The notes: generated by a model from the letters alone, not told the origin. A stretch of DNA of 39,585 nt from Robiginitomaculum sp. (GCA_021647375.1 JAKIUV010000014.1:1-39585); one strand, 5' to 3'; counted from the stretch's first letter, positions 16,909 through 25,565 are shown. Made by a program: numbers and translations.

Positions 16909-17250
16909 ATGTTAAATTTATTTATGCAAGCAGCACCAGCCAAGTCAGGCGGATTTGGCGACCCACTTCTTCTGATTATGGTGTCGATATTTCTGATTTT
17001 CTATTTTCTGGTTATCAGGCCACAAAATAAACGTTTGAAAGATCATAAGGCGAAACTGTCTGCTGTTGTACGCGGTGATCAAGTCATCACTAGCGGCGGG
17101 CTTGTTGGTAAAGTTATTAAAGTCACCGATGAATTCCTCACGGTTGACCTTGGTAACAATATGAAGGTTAAAGTGGTCAAGTCCATGCTGTCTGATGTCG
17201 TCGATAAAACTGTCGCGGCCAATGACAGTGGTAAAGACAAGAAGAAATAA
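16909..17250 (+). CDS. yajC: preprotein translocase subunit YajC
   Basis: A 113-residue single-span membrane protein that associates with SecDF. The helix (about 19-36) is followed by the family signature FLVIRPQNKR and a basic cytoplasmic domain with GDQVITSGGLVGKV. A second in-frame ATG at residue 6 is possible. yajC-secD-secF is a conserved order, here interrupted by one unknown gene. Confidence 0.95.
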   Translation: MLNLFMQAAPAKSGGFGDPLLLIMVSIFLIFYFLVIRPQNKRLKDHKAKLSAVVRGDQVITSGGLVGKVIKVTDEFLTVDLGNNMKVKVVKSMLSDVVDKTVAANDSGKDKKK

Positions 17251-17278
17251 CCAAACCTAGCTAATCGGGAGCACGCAG

Positions 17279-17863
17279 ATGAAACCTCTATATTGGAAAT
17301 TACTTCTAATATTTGGGGCAGTGATTGTTGGTGCCAGTCTGATTATTCCCAAATCCCTGCGTAAAAACAGTCATCTGGAAATAGGGCAAAACATTGGAAG
17401 TTTGGAAGGCAGTGTTAGACGCGTAGCTGTCCCAGTACTTACCGAAAAAACGATCCTGCCCTTTAAGCAAACTTCAAAACCCGCAATTTATTCCCCCCCT
17501 AGTGTCTATACATACCAGACATACCAGCATGGATGGGTAACCACTTTGGTGGTTTACTCTTCCCTCAAAGCTCCATTTCGCAATTCAATTAACGAGCCGG
17601 TTTCCATCCTTTCTGAAAAAGGGCGAAGTGTTGGGGTGGGGGATGGTCTGTCCTCAGGTAATATGGGTTCGCATTTCTCTAAAGCGCAAAATTCGCTCAA
17701 ACAGTTGATGGCGCAGTCCACATTTTTTAGACATGAATTTCCTAATGCCGCCGATGTGTTGCACAACATTGGCAATCGCGAGTTTTTAAATACTATGATA
17801 ATAAATGTGCGTTCTGGCTTGAGCGTAGGAAGTCGACCAATAAAATCCCGCGTGGTTGACTGA
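17279..17863 (+). CDS. unknown membrane-anchored protein between yajC and secD
   Basis: A 194-residue protein of unknown family. It begins with a hydrophobic helix (about 5-27) and continues as a polar, probably periplasmic region without recognisable motifs. The first 27 residues resemble the start of SecD encoded next: WKLLLIFGAVIVGASLIIP against WKITLILGAIMLGLLFALP, which are aligned without gaps and share W, K, L, I, G, A, G and P at the same positions. It has its own GGGAG ribosome binding site, 28 bases after yajC, and is followed by a 127-base gap before secD. It could be a lineage-specific Sec accessory or a remnant fused to a duplicated secD start. No function is assigned. Confidence 0.65.
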   Translation: MKPLYWKLLLIFGAVIVGASLIIPKSLRKNSHLEIGQNIGSLEGSVRRVAVPVLTEKTILPFKQTSKPAIYSPPSVYTYQTYQHGWVTTLVVYSSLKAPFRNSINEPVSILSEKGRSVGVGDGLSSGNMGSHFSKAQNSLKQLMAQSTFFRHEFPNAADVLHNIGNREFLNTMIINVRSGLSVGSRPIKSRVVD

Positions 17864-17990
17864 ATAGTAGTGACTTTCATTTTCTGTTTACACGCAAAAA
17901 CCATTTGCTTGTCATAGGAATCCTCCTAGTAGTACGGCCATTGAATTTGCGGTACTTTACCACCCACCCATATTATAAAGGAGAAATGCA

Positions 17991-19601
17991 ATGTTGCATT
18001 TTTCACGCTGGAAAATAACTCTTATTCTCGGAGCTATCATGCTCGGGCTGCTATTTGCACTGCCTAACGTCTTGTCCGAGAAAACTCGCGAAGCTCTTCC
18101 GGGCTTTCTTCCAAGTCAAACTCTTAATCTCGGCCTTGATCTCCAAGGCGGCGCGCATCTACTTTTGGAAGTAGACCTTAAAGACGGTGTCGAGAAAACC
18201 CTAAAGTCTGAACTCGCAGGTATGCGGGCTGCTTTACGCGAAGACCGTGTCTCGGCCACTCTGCGCATTCGGGACGAAGCGATTTTCGTCACTTATAAGA
18301 ATGCCGCAGATGCCGAAAAAGGTGTTCCCATTATGCGCAAACAAAATGTCGCCGTAGATGCTAATGCACTTGGCGGCGGCGGTAAAACACTGGTCATCGA
18401 AAAGCTCAGTGATCTGCGCTATAAAGTGACGGTTTCAAAAGCAAATATCGAATATTTGAGCAATCGGACAATTGAGCAATCAATACAAGTCTTGCGTAAA
18501 CGGATTGACCCGTCAGGCACAACCGAAATGACCTTGGCCAAAGAGGGGGCGGAACGTATCCTCCTGCAAGTCCCGGGCGCTAAGAATGTGGATGAACTTA
18601 AGTCCGTGATTGACAAAACGGCCAAACTTGGTTTTCACCAAGTTGCCGTTACAGACGACGTTGTTCTCAGGCTTTGTGTAGAAGATGACCAATGTCCACT
18701 CGGTAAGGTCGCTTACCCACAGAAAAACGGCGGTGGGTATATGATGGTTTTTGACCGCGAAATTGTTACGGGAGCGGATTTGAAAAGTTCCTCGGAGGGA
18801 CTACATCCCCAAAACAACTACCCCATTGTTAACTTTGTTTATAATGCTACAGGCGCGCGCAAATTTTGTGATTTCACGTCCAAGCATGTGGGTGAGCCAT
18901 TTGCTGTTGTGCTCGACGGCGAGATCATCACGGCTCCGAATATTAACGGTGCGATTTGTGGCGGGCGCGGCTTTATTGAAGGTAGCTTCACCATGGAAAG
19001 TGCCAAGGAGCTTTCCTTGCTCCTCAATGCTGGCGCACTGCCCGCTAAGCTTAATATCGCAGAAGAACGCACGGTAGGGCCAGAACTTGGGGCTGACAGT
19101 ATCAACGCTGGTAAAGTTGCTTCAATGCTGGGTCTTGTTGGCGTGGCCATATTTATGTGGCTGAGTTACGGGCTAAGGTTCGGCACATTTGCCAATATTG
19201 CCCTTGCGACAAATATCGTGCTGATCGCCGGGGCGCTGTCGCTCTTGGGGGCCACATTAACCTTGCCGGGCATTGCCGGGATTATCCTGACGATTGGTAT
19301 GGCGGTTGATGCCAATGTGTTGATCTTCGAGCGGATTAGAGAAGAAACCCAAAACGGGCGCGGACCCATCAATGCTATTGATACGGGTTACCGTTTGTCG
19401 CTCGCACCGATTTTGGATGCCAATATTACCACATTGATTGCAGCGCTGACGTTGTACTTTGTTGGCTCAGGCCCAATTCGCGGTTTTGCTGTGACCTTGT
19501 CCATTGGTATTGTTATGTCCGTTTTCACTGCCGTTGTCGTCGCAAGGTTGATGACTGCCACTTGGTTGCGCCATGCGCGGCCTAAAAAACTCCCAATATA
19601 G
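17991..19601 (+). CDS. secD: protein translocase subunit SecD
   Basis: A 536-residue inner-membrane subunit that, with SecF, uses the proton gradient to pull exported proteins out of SecYEG. An N-terminal helix (about 9-28) is followed by LNLGLDLQGGAHLLLEVD, the family hallmark, a large periplasmic domain, and five C-terminal helices (about 375-525) with TIGMAVDANVLIFERIREE. Length is normal for alphaproteobacteria. A strong AAAGGAG precedes the ATG. secF follows after 7 bases. Confidence 0.97.
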   Translation: MLHFSRWKITLILGAIMLGLLFALPNVLSEKTREALPGFLPSQTLNLGLDLQGGAHLLLEVDLKDGVEKTLKSELAGMRAALREDRVSATLRIRDEAIFVTYKNAADAEKGVPIMRKQNVAVDANALGGGGKTLVIEKLSDLRYKVTVSKANIEYLSNRTIEQSIQVLRKRIDPSGTTEMTLAKEGAERILLQVPGAKNVDELKSVIDKTAKLGFHQVAVTDDVVLRLCVEDDQCPLGKVAYPQKNGGGYMMVFDREIVTGADLKSSSEGLHPQNNYPIVNFVYNATGARKFCDFTSKHVGEPFAVVLDGEIITAPNINGAICGGRGFIEGSFTMESAKELSLLLNAGALPAKLNIAEERTVGPELGADSINAGKVASMLGLVGVAIFMWLSYGLRFGTFANIALATNIVLIAGALSLLGATLTLPGIAGIILTIGMAVDANVLIFERIREETQNGRGPINAIDTGYRLSLAPILDANITTLIAALTLYFVGSGPIRGFAVTLSIGIVMSVFTAVVVARLMTATWLRHARPKKLPI

Positions 19602-19608
19602 GTGCCCC

Positions 19609-20586
19609 ATGTTTGATATATCCTTAGTACGCCATCTCCCCAAAGACACGAAAATTCCCTTTTTGAAGGTTCGTTTGGTCGCGATGGTTCTCTCCGTATT
19701 GGCAATCATTGCCTCAATATTTCTGTTCACCACAAAAAACCTAAATTACGGTCTTGATTTCAAAGGCGGTACGGTTTGGGAGTTTCATTTGGACGAAAGT
19801 CCGACCGATGCTGATCTCGGCGCAATTCGGGATCTTGGGCCAGGCCTCGGTATGGGTGAGTTGGCGATCCAGACCATTGGTCAAAGCGACAAAGACAAGG
19901 TACAAGCTATCCGCCTGTCCGTGTCGAAACAACCTGCTCTCGAAGGTGACGAGAACGACGATAAAGCGCAGCAAGTTGCTTTGACGGCTATTCAAGCTGC
20001 TGTCGTGGAAATGTACCCGGAAGTGGCCAAAACCGAGAACACCTTAAGTGTTCAAGTTTTGGGCACGAAGGTCTCGGGGGAACTTAAGAAGAAAGGGATT
20101 GAAGCTGTTCTTGCTGCGTTAATAATGGTGCTGATCTATATATGGTTCCGTTTTGAATGGCAATTTGGCCTCGGCGCTGTGGTCGCATTGACCCATGATG
20201 TCATCCTGACGATCGGCGTGTTTTCATTCACGGCACTTGAATTTAATCTGTCCATCGTTGCCGCGATTTTGACTATTGTTGGTTATTCGCTCAATGACAC
20301 TGTGGTTGTTTACGACCGGATTCGCGAAAATTTGCGCAAGTTTAAGAAAAAGCCTCTGGAGCAAGTCCTGAATATGTCAATCAATGACACATTGTCGCGA
20401 ACAATTTTGACCTCTCTCACCACTATGCTAGCTTTGCTTGCTCTATATATTTGGGGCGGCCCTGGTCTGAACGGATTCGCTTTTGCTATGATTTGGGGTG
20501 TGTTCGTGGGTACATATTCGTCGATATTTGTGGCGGCACCAATCTTGCTAATGCTAGGCGTAAACCGCAAAGGCCCACAAAAGTAA
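19609..20586 (+). CDS. secF: protein translocase subunit SecF
   Basis: A 325-residue membrane partner of SecD. It contains the NYGLDFKGGTVWEF motif after the first helix and, in the C-terminal helices, ILTIVGYSLNDTVVVYDRIR, the SecF counterpart of the SecD helix-4 motif. ATG at 19609 is chosen because it gives the family-typical start and lies just after the secD stop; an upstream in-frame ATG at 19573 overlaps secD. Confidence 0.96.
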   Translation: MFDISLVRHLPKDTKIPFLKVRLVAMVLSVLAIIASIFLFTTKNLNYGLDFKGGTVWEFHLDESPTDADLGAIRDLGPGLGMGELAIQTIGQSDKDKVQAIRLSVSKQPALEGDENDDKAQQVALTAIQAAVVEMYPEVAKTENTLSVQVLGTKVSGELKKKGIEAVLAALIMVLIYIWFRFEWQFGLGAVVALTHDVILTIGVFSFTALEFNLSIVAAILTIVGYSLNDTVVVYDRIRENLRKFKKKPLEQVLNMSINDTLSRTILTSLTTMLALLALYIWGGPGLNGFAFAMIWGVFVGTYSSIFVAAPILLMLGVNRKGPQK

Positions 20587-20603
20587 GCGTGAAATAAATT
20601 GAT

Positions 20604-20630
20604 AGGGTGGATTGAATCTTAATTCACCCT
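20604..20630. terminator. candidate bidirectional terminator between secF and moeA
   Basis: AGGGTG (20604-20609) and CACCCT (20625-20630) form the GC-rich base of a hairpin that extends inward to about 12 pairs, including two G-U pairs. The two flanking genes converge here. The T-rich tail is better on the minus strand, so it probably ends the molybdopterin operon and may also stop secF transcripts. Confidence 0.5.
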
Positions 20631-20686
20631 ATGAGTTTCACCCACTTTTGTGAAGTTATTGCGGCCTGAATTTATGAGTACACTAC

Positions 20687-21913
20687 CTAATTCAGTGGTT
20701 TGATTAGCATAATTTTGGCGCGGTCGCCTTTTGCTAATTCTTGGTCTTGTGGCTCTCTCACTAAAAAACAATTTGCAGTCAAAAACGGTGTTAGCAAAGA
20801 ACTGTCTTGGCGCGGTATGGCTGTGACGTGTAACATCCCGTTTTCGTCTACTACGGCATGGGCGCGAATATATTCTGCCCGCCAAGTGGCGGCTTTTACA
20901 GAGTGGGTAATGCGAGCATTGACGAACTTATGTGCAGTGGTTGCGCCTGTCAGCGCCTTGATTAGCGGCTTTAAAAATAAATGTGCTGTCACCAAAGCAG
21001 ACGCCGGATTGCCGGGCAGGCCGAGTACGTATTGTGGGTAATCTTGGTTGGCCATAGTGCCAAACCAAACGGGTTTGCCGGGCTTAACGGCAACTTTCTC
21101 GAATATTTTTTCGTAGCCAAGCTCTGCAAATACAAGACGCATATAATCGTGATCACCGACCGAAGCGCCGCCGATGGGGACGAGTATATCGGCACCTTGG
21201 TGGACGGCTCTGGCAATTTGCGCCCGAATAGCTTTGGGGTCATCTTTGGAGATACCCATATTGATCGTATTTGCCCCCCAAGAATTAAGTAAAGGCATAA
21301 GGCCGTAAGGATTTGAACTTATGACCTGCCCCATATTGGTCATCTTCCCAGGCGCAACCAATTCATCACCATTGGCTATTAAAGCAACTTTGGGGGCGAA
21401 AGTGACCGGTAATGTATCGCAATTAGCGGCTGCGAGAATAGCCAATTCATAGGCACCTATTTGTGTGCCTTTGGCTAAAATTCTGTCACCCGTCTTGAAG
21501 TCTATACCTGCCTTGCGAATATGGGAAGCCGGGGAGATCGGCTCAGTAAGGGTTATGACATCTCCATTCGCGCGCACATTTTCTTGCATAATGACATGGT
21601 TTGCCCCATCTGGGACTGCGCCGCCTGTGAAAATCCGAACGGTCTCGTCCGCGCCGACTACGCCTTCATATGGGCGCCCAGCCGGAGCCTCGCCGATAAG
21701 GGTGAATTTGGAACCTAATTTGTGGTGATTTTCCAGTTTTACTGCATACCCGTCCATGGCAGACGCATTATGGGGCGGTAGTGTCACCTTGGCATCAACA
21801 TTCTGAGACAAAACATGGCCAAAGCTTTCCTTGAGCATTACGCAAGTTTCTTGTGAAATTGGTGTTTTTGTAATGAGCGCAAGCGCTTCGGGTACAGAAA
21901 TGAGTTTAGCCAT
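20687..21913 (-). CDS. moeA: molybdopterin molybdenumtransferase MoeA
   Basis: A 408-residue cytoplasmic enzyme that inserts molybdate into adenylylated molybdopterin. Landmarks are the N-terminal SVPEALALI, the SAMDGYAV segment (catalytic Asp region), FTGGAVPDGAN, and the molybdopterin-binding GGASVGDHDYM and LPGNPASALV motifs. The ATG at 21913 overlaps the moaC stop by 8 bases; a further upstream in-frame start overlaps moaC deeply and is unlikely. It is the last gene of the leftward operon. Confidence 0.95.
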   Translation of the reverse strand: MAKLISVPEALALITKTPISQETCVMLKESFGHVLSQNVDAKVTLPPHNASAMDGYAVKLENHHKLGSKFTLIGEAPAGRPYEGVVGADETVRIFTGGAVPDGANHVIMQENVRANGDVITLTEPISPASHIRKAGIDFKTGDRILAKGTQIGAYELAILAAANCDTLPVTFAPKVALIANGDELVAPGKMTNMGQVISSNPYGLMPLLNSWGANTINMGISKDDPKAIRAQIARAVHQGADILVPIGGASVGDHDYMRLVFAELGYEKIFEKVAVKPGKPVWFGTMANQDYPQYVLGLPGNPASALVTAHLFLKPLIKALTGATTAHKFVNARITHSVKAATWRAEYIRAHAVVDENGMLHVTAIPRQDSSLLTPFLTANCFLVREPQDQELAKGDRAKIMLIKPLN

Positions 21914-22421
21914 TATTGTCTCCGCCAGTTTTTCTATAGCTATCTGGTTTCTTATAGCTACCAGATTTGCCGCCCGTTTTCTCCAACAGTTCAATATTGG
22001 TAATCTGCATGGCTTTATCTACGGCTTTCAGCATATCATAAATAGTAAGACAGGTCACAGATACGGCGGTTAAGGCTTCCATTTCAATACCCGTTTGCCC
22101 GGTGGTTTTGACACGCGCTTTTACCCGAAGGCCTGGCAAGTTATCATCGTGTTCGATCTCTATTTTTGCACTCGTAATCGGCAAGGGATGGCAGAGCGGG
22201 ATCAGGTTGGCAGTTTGCTTGGTCGCCATAACACCCGCGATTTCTGCGACCGTAATGACGTCGCCTTTCTTGGCTGTGCCGGATTTAACCAGAGCCAAAG
22301 TTTCTACCCGCATACGCACACATCCGCTAGCAATCGCCACACGTTCCGTCACGGCTTTATCCGAAACATCGACCATGTTAACGCGGCCTTGGTCGTCGAA
22401 ATGTGTAAGTTTGTTGCTCAT
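21906..22421 (-). CDS. moaC: cyclic pyranopterin monophosphate synthase MoaC
   Basis: A 171-residue enzyme that completes formation of cyclic pyranopterin monophosphate after MoaA. The sequence MVDVSDKAVTERVA, the active-site region LIPLCHPLPI and the GIEMEALTAVSVTCLTIYDM stretch are diagnostic. The C-terminal 20 residues are a polar extension (Ser, Gly, Lys). The start overlaps the moaB stop as ATGA (22418-22421). Confidence 0.96.
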   Translation of the reverse strand: MSNKLTHFDDQGRVNMVDVSDKAVTERVAIASGCVRMRVETLALVKSGTAKKGDVITVAEIAGVMATKQTANLIPLCHPLPITSAKIEIEHDDNLPGLRVKARVKTTGQTGIEMEALTAVSVTCLTIYDMLKAVDKAMQITNIELLEKTGGKSGSYKKPDSYRKTGGDNNG

Positions 22422-22948
22422 GTTTCAGTAAGTCTGGGCATAAGTTCAACCAAATTACACGGCCCGTGGCGGCTATCCAGTTGCGGGCAGATGACTTTGT
22501 CCCAACCATCTTTACAAGCACCATTAGAGCCGGGTAGGGCGAAGATAAATGTACCGTTGGCCGTACCGGCTATGGCGCGGGAGGCTAGTGTCGATAGGCC
22601 AACTGATTGAAAGCTGACCATGTGAAACACATGGGAGAAGCCCTCTATAGTTTTCTCGAACAAAGGCGTGACGGCTTCGGGGGTGATGTCGCGCCCCGTA
22701 AGACCTGTCCCGCCCGAGCTGATCACCACATCTACATCATCCGCGTCAATCCATTCTTTGACCTGCGCCCGAACGGCAGGGATGTCGTCGCGTAATATTT
22801 TTCTGTCTGCCAGTTCATGCCCGGCAGCGACCACACGGTCTGCCAATAATGCACCCGATGTGTCGTCCTTAAATGTGCGGGTGTCGCTGACCACCAAAAC
22901 GGCAATGCGTACTGGTTTAAATTCTTTGGTTTTGTCAATGCCTTTCAT
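22418..22948 (-). CDS. moaB: molybdenum cofactor biosynthesis protein MoaB
   Basis: A 176-residue protein of the MoaB/Mog fold that adenylylates molybdopterin before metal insertion in organisms without a separate Mog. It shows VLVVSDTRTFKDDTSG near the start and the molybdopterin-binding SSGGTGLTGRDITPEA. The ATG at 22948 gives an ATGA overlap with the moaE stop; another ATG four codons upstream (22960) is possible but overlaps moaE more. Confidence 0.93.
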   Translation of the reverse strand: MKGIDKTKEFKPVRIAVLVVSDTRTFKDDTSGALLADRVVAAGHELADRKILRDDIPAVRAQVKEWIDADDVDVVISSGGTGLTGRDITPEAVTPLFEKTIEGFSHVFHMVSFQSVGLSTLASRAIAGTANGTFIFALPGSNGACKDGWDKVICPQLDSRHGPCNLVELMPRLTET

Positions 22949-23391
22949 AGCGTGTCCCATCTATCACTATCTTTATAATCTTCTGCGCGCGGCTCTATCC
23001 ATTTATTGCCGTGTGCACCTGTCTGTCGTTTCCAGAATACAGCTTCTGTCTTCAGATAGTCCATTAAATAATCACAAGACAAGAAAGCGTCCCGGCGGTG
23101 TATTGCCGCAGTTGCCACTAAAACTATAGGTTCGCCGACGCCCATAGCCCCGGTGCGGTGGATAACCATCACACCCGTGAGCGTCCAACGGGCATTGGCC
23201 TTGGTCACCGCATCTTGAATACCAGCTTTGGTAACACCAGGATATTGTTCGAGATATAGTTCGTGGACGCTACCTGCTTCGCCTCGGACTTGCCCCAAAA
23301 AACTGGTGATAGCCCCTGCATCGCTATTGGCTTTGGTGAAAGCTTCAAGTTCTATTACGGGGTTAAAGGGGGTGTCGATAATTTTTATCAT
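22945..23391 (-). CDS. moaE: molybdopterin synthase catalytic subunit MoaE
   Basis: A 148-residue large subunit of molybdopterin synthase, which transfers sulphur from MoaD thiocarboxylate to cyclic pyranopterin monophosphate. Family landmarks are SFLGQVR (active-site Arg), HRTGAMGVGEP, HRRDAF and the catalytic Lys in LKTEAVFWKRQ. The ATG at 23391 overlaps the moaD stop (TGATG). Confidence 0.96.
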   Translation of the reverse strand: MIKIIDTPFNPVIELEAFTKANSDAGAITSFLGQVRGEAGSVHELYLEQYPGVTKAGIQDAVTKANARWTLTGVMVIHRTGAMGVGEPIVLVATAAIHRRDAFLSCDYLMDYLKTEAVFWKRQTGAHGNKWIEPRAEDYKDSDRWDTL

Positions 23392-23639
23392 CAACCGCCA
23401 CCGACCGGGGGTAGAAAGCCAATTTCCTCGTCGCCGCTCAGCGGTATATCTGCGTAGACGAGCGCCTGATTAATCATGGTTTTCACAGACGGATCGTCCA
23501 ACGCGCCGTCCAGTTCATGAGCGGTGTTCAGCCAGTGCTTTAGCGCGGAAATTGTGGTCACACCTTCAGGCAAAGCTATCGTCTCCGCGCGCCGCCCTGC
23601 GCTTTCGCGCAAGCGCCCAAAATATAATATTTTTATCAT
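23391..23639 (-). CDS. moaD: molybdopterin synthase sulfur carrier subunit MoaD
   Basis: An 82-residue ubiquitin-like small subunit. It opens with IKILYFGRLRESAGRR and ends in FLPPVGGG, supplying the C-terminal Gly-Gly that is activated as a thiocarboxylate. It starts 4 bases after the upstream tauE-like gene and overlaps moaE by one base. Confidence 0.95.
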   Translation of the reverse strand: MIKILYFGRLRESAGRRAETIALPEGVTTISALKHWLNTAHELDGALDDPSVKTMINQALVYADIPLSGDEEIGFLPPVGGG

Positions 23640-23643
23640 AGGT

Positions 23644-24408
23644 CTAAGATAGTATCATTTGTGAAAATTTCCAGAGCAATCTAACTGCGACAAATAGAAC
23701 CAGAATTGCCGTCATCTTGCGCACGGTGGTTTCTGAAAACACCTTAACGCTCATGCGGTTGCCAATAAAGCCGCCAATGATAACCATTGGGGCGAGTAGC
23801 CAATAGGGCTGGGTGTTTTCCAACTGTTCGAGACCGCCAAGCTTGACCAATTGCCCGGTAAGGCCAGATACGGAATTAACCAAAATGAAAAGACTACACA
23901 GAGCCGCAATTTCCTTGGCCTTGCCCCAACCTATGCGGTGCAAGACGGGGGCTAGGAAAATTCCGCCGCCAATGCCAACAATACCCGATAGTAAACCAAG
24001 ACCTGCACCGATAACTGCACTGAGCGCTAGAGATGCCGCAGCTGTTGGGTTGGGTTTTACCGCTGGTTTGAACAACAGGGACAGCCCTGCGAATAAAAGC
24101 GCCAACGCCAGTAAGCCAATGAATATGGTTTCGGGCACATGAATGCGCCCGCCAATCAAGGCCATAGGTACAGACAACACCATGAACGGCCAGACACGCG
24201 CCCACGATATGAGGCCAGCACGGCTATACCGCCAAGTATTGCCGCTCACGACTAAAATATTGCACATTAGAGAAATCACAGGAATGATCAGGATATTGGC
24301 ACCTGCCAACACCAGCAAGGCCGTATAGGTGGAACCTCCGCCAAAGCCAACACTGGCGTAAAGCAAGGCGGTGAGAAAAAACAGGCTAGCAAAAAGTGCG
24401 ACTTTCAT
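23644..24408 (-). CDS. TauE/SafE-family sulfite/anion exporter-like membrane protein
   Basis: A 254-residue protein with about seven to eight membrane helices and the two internal glycine-rich repeats typical of TauE/SafE (YASVGFGGGSTYTALLVL near residue 15 and LLSGIVGIGGGIFLAPVL near 140). Family members export sulfite, sulfoacetate or related anions. Being the first gene of the moaD-E-B-C-moeA operon, with a 4-base gap to moaD, a link to sulphur or oxyanion handling in cofactor synthesis or sulfite metabolism is possible, but this is inference. ATG at 24408 has no clear ribosome binding site and lies 28 bases from the divergent mobA start. Confidence 0.86.
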   Translation of the reverse strand: MKVALFASLFFLTALLYASVGFGGGSTYTALLVLAGANILIIPVISLMCNILVVSGNTWRYSRAGLISWARVWPFMVLSVPMALIGGRIHVPETIFIGLLALALLFAGLSLLFKPAVKPNPTAAASLALSAVIGAGLGLLSGIVGIGGGIFLAPVLHRIGWGKAKEIAALCSLFILVNSVSGLTGQLVKLGGLEQLENTQPYWLLAPMVIIGGFIGNRMSVKVFSETTVRKMTAILVLFVAVRLLWKFSQMILS

Positions 24409-24417
24409 TTGTCTGCA

Positions 24418-24423
24418 TATATA
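24418..24423. promoter_or_regulatory. symmetric TATATA, possible shared -10 box
   Basis: The only spacer between the divergent tauE-like and mobA starts is 28 bp. Its centre holds the self-complementary TATATA, which would read as a -10 box on both strands and give nearly leaderless transcripts in both directions. No good -35 boxes and no Shine-Dalgarno sequences are visible on either side. Confidence 0.35.
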
Positions 24424-24436
24424 GTTAAACGCGTGT

Positions 24437-25057
24437 ATGGCTAGAAAAAAACACCCTACCGGAAAACTTCCTTGCATGATTTTATGCGCCGGAACCTCCA
24501 AACGATTTGGCAGTAATAAAATGCTGGCGCCTCTGGCCGGGAAGCCTTTGCTCGCGCACACGATTGAACGTATGCGGCCACAGGTCTCTGATTTGGCACT
24601 TAATGGTGAAGAAAGGGAATATGGCGAATTCGGACTGCCAATTTTCCCAGATGCAATCGCGGGAAAATTTGGGCCTTTGGTGGGTATTTTGACGGCAATG
24701 GAATGGGCGGCGCGGCTTGGCTATGAGCGTGTTCTAACCATATCTGGAGATACGCCATTTGTGCCAGATTGCTTGGCAGAGATGTTAGCGAACATCCAAG
24801 GTAATGGCATAGTGTTGCCGCAGGTGGAAAACAGGCGTCATCAAATATGCGGATTTTGGCCTGTTGGTGAGGCTTCAAATCTCCGTGCATATTTGCAAGG
24901 GGGGAGGGATTACAAAGTAGGCAGTTTTTTGATGTCCTGCGAGACAACAATATGTCTATTTACCAAGAAAAACGGTGTTGATCCGTTTTTCAATATTAAC
25001 ACTCAGGAAGACATGCAAAGAGCGGAGAAAATATTAGAGCAACGAAACCGAATGTAG
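24437..25057 (+). CDS. mobA: molybdenum cofactor guanylyltransferase MobA
   Basis: A 206-residue nucleotidyltransferase that joins GMP to molybdopterin to make the bis-MGD type cofactor (relatives make the cytosine form). The nucleotide-binding motif LCAGTSKRFGSNKM (about 16-29) and ISGDTPFVP (metal-binding Asp) are clear. A start at the internal ATG 24476 would cut into the motif's lead-in, so 24437 is preferred although no ribosome binding site is seen. The last seven codons and the stop lie inside the left arm of the 34-bp inverted repeat, so the native C-terminus may have been replaced. Confidence 0.9.
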   Translation: MARKKHPTGKLPCMILCAGTSKRFGSNKMLAPLAGKPLLAHTIERMRPQVSDLALNGEEREYGEFGLPIFPDAIAGKFGPLVGILTAMEWAARLGYERVLTISGDTPFVPDCLAEMLANIQGNGIVLPQVENRRHQICGFWPVGEASNLRAYLQGGRDYKVGSFLMSCETTICLFTKKNGVDPFFNINTQEDMQRAEKILEQRNRM

Positions 25058-25565
25058 AATCACTTTGATGGGATGAGATTTGCTTTTTGCCTAGGCGCGG
25101 TTCGCAGAGCGATGCTTTAGCATCGGTCAAGGAACGCAACGACGTCAAAAAACAAAGATCGCCCAAGCCATTAGTAAAGGGTTGAAATATATAAGGTTTT
25201 TTCAACCCGGTCACTTGCTTTTACACCCTGAATCAGGGGTATCGCATGAATGTATTTTAGGAAGTGATTTATACATATACACCGCACATTATGTCCCGCT
25301 CATGCCTGCGTATGCAGGTATCCATCGCCGGATTTTGTGTTTTTGCACGATTACGCGGAGGTAGACCCCTGTATGCACAGGGGTGAGCGGGTGGTGGGGA
25401 TGTATACGTGGTAATCTCGCTTTAAAATTCGTTCATGCGATACCCCTGCACCCTGAATGCGTCGTCGTCCCCTTGTGATGCTATGGCATCACGGCGTGAA
25501 CGGCTCCTGTTCACGGTGTAAAATCAAGCGCTCAAAGTGGTTCTACATTCGGTTTCGTTGCTCTA
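25035..25565. repeat. 531-bp element with 34-bp terminal inverted repeats and nested hairpins
   Basis: The arms 25035-25068 and 25532-25565 match at 33 of 34 positions as inverted repeats. Inside lie a second inverted pair (25234-25259 with 25423-25448, 24 of 26) and a third (25295-25302 with 25384-25391, 8 of 8). Local hairpins occur at 25110-25125, 25179-25208, 25305-25318, 25365-25384, 25475-25492 and 25495-25515. No convincing gene lies within this 505-base gap. The arms overlap the end of mobA and supply the TAG of moaA. No target duplication is obvious. A non-autonomous mobile element or a structured RNA are both possible. Confidence 0.8.

Noticed and set aside
25295..25391. CRISPR-like array of short palindromes in the mobA-moaA gap
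   Set aside because: The hairpins differ in sequence and are not regularly spaced direct repeats, and no cas genes are present.
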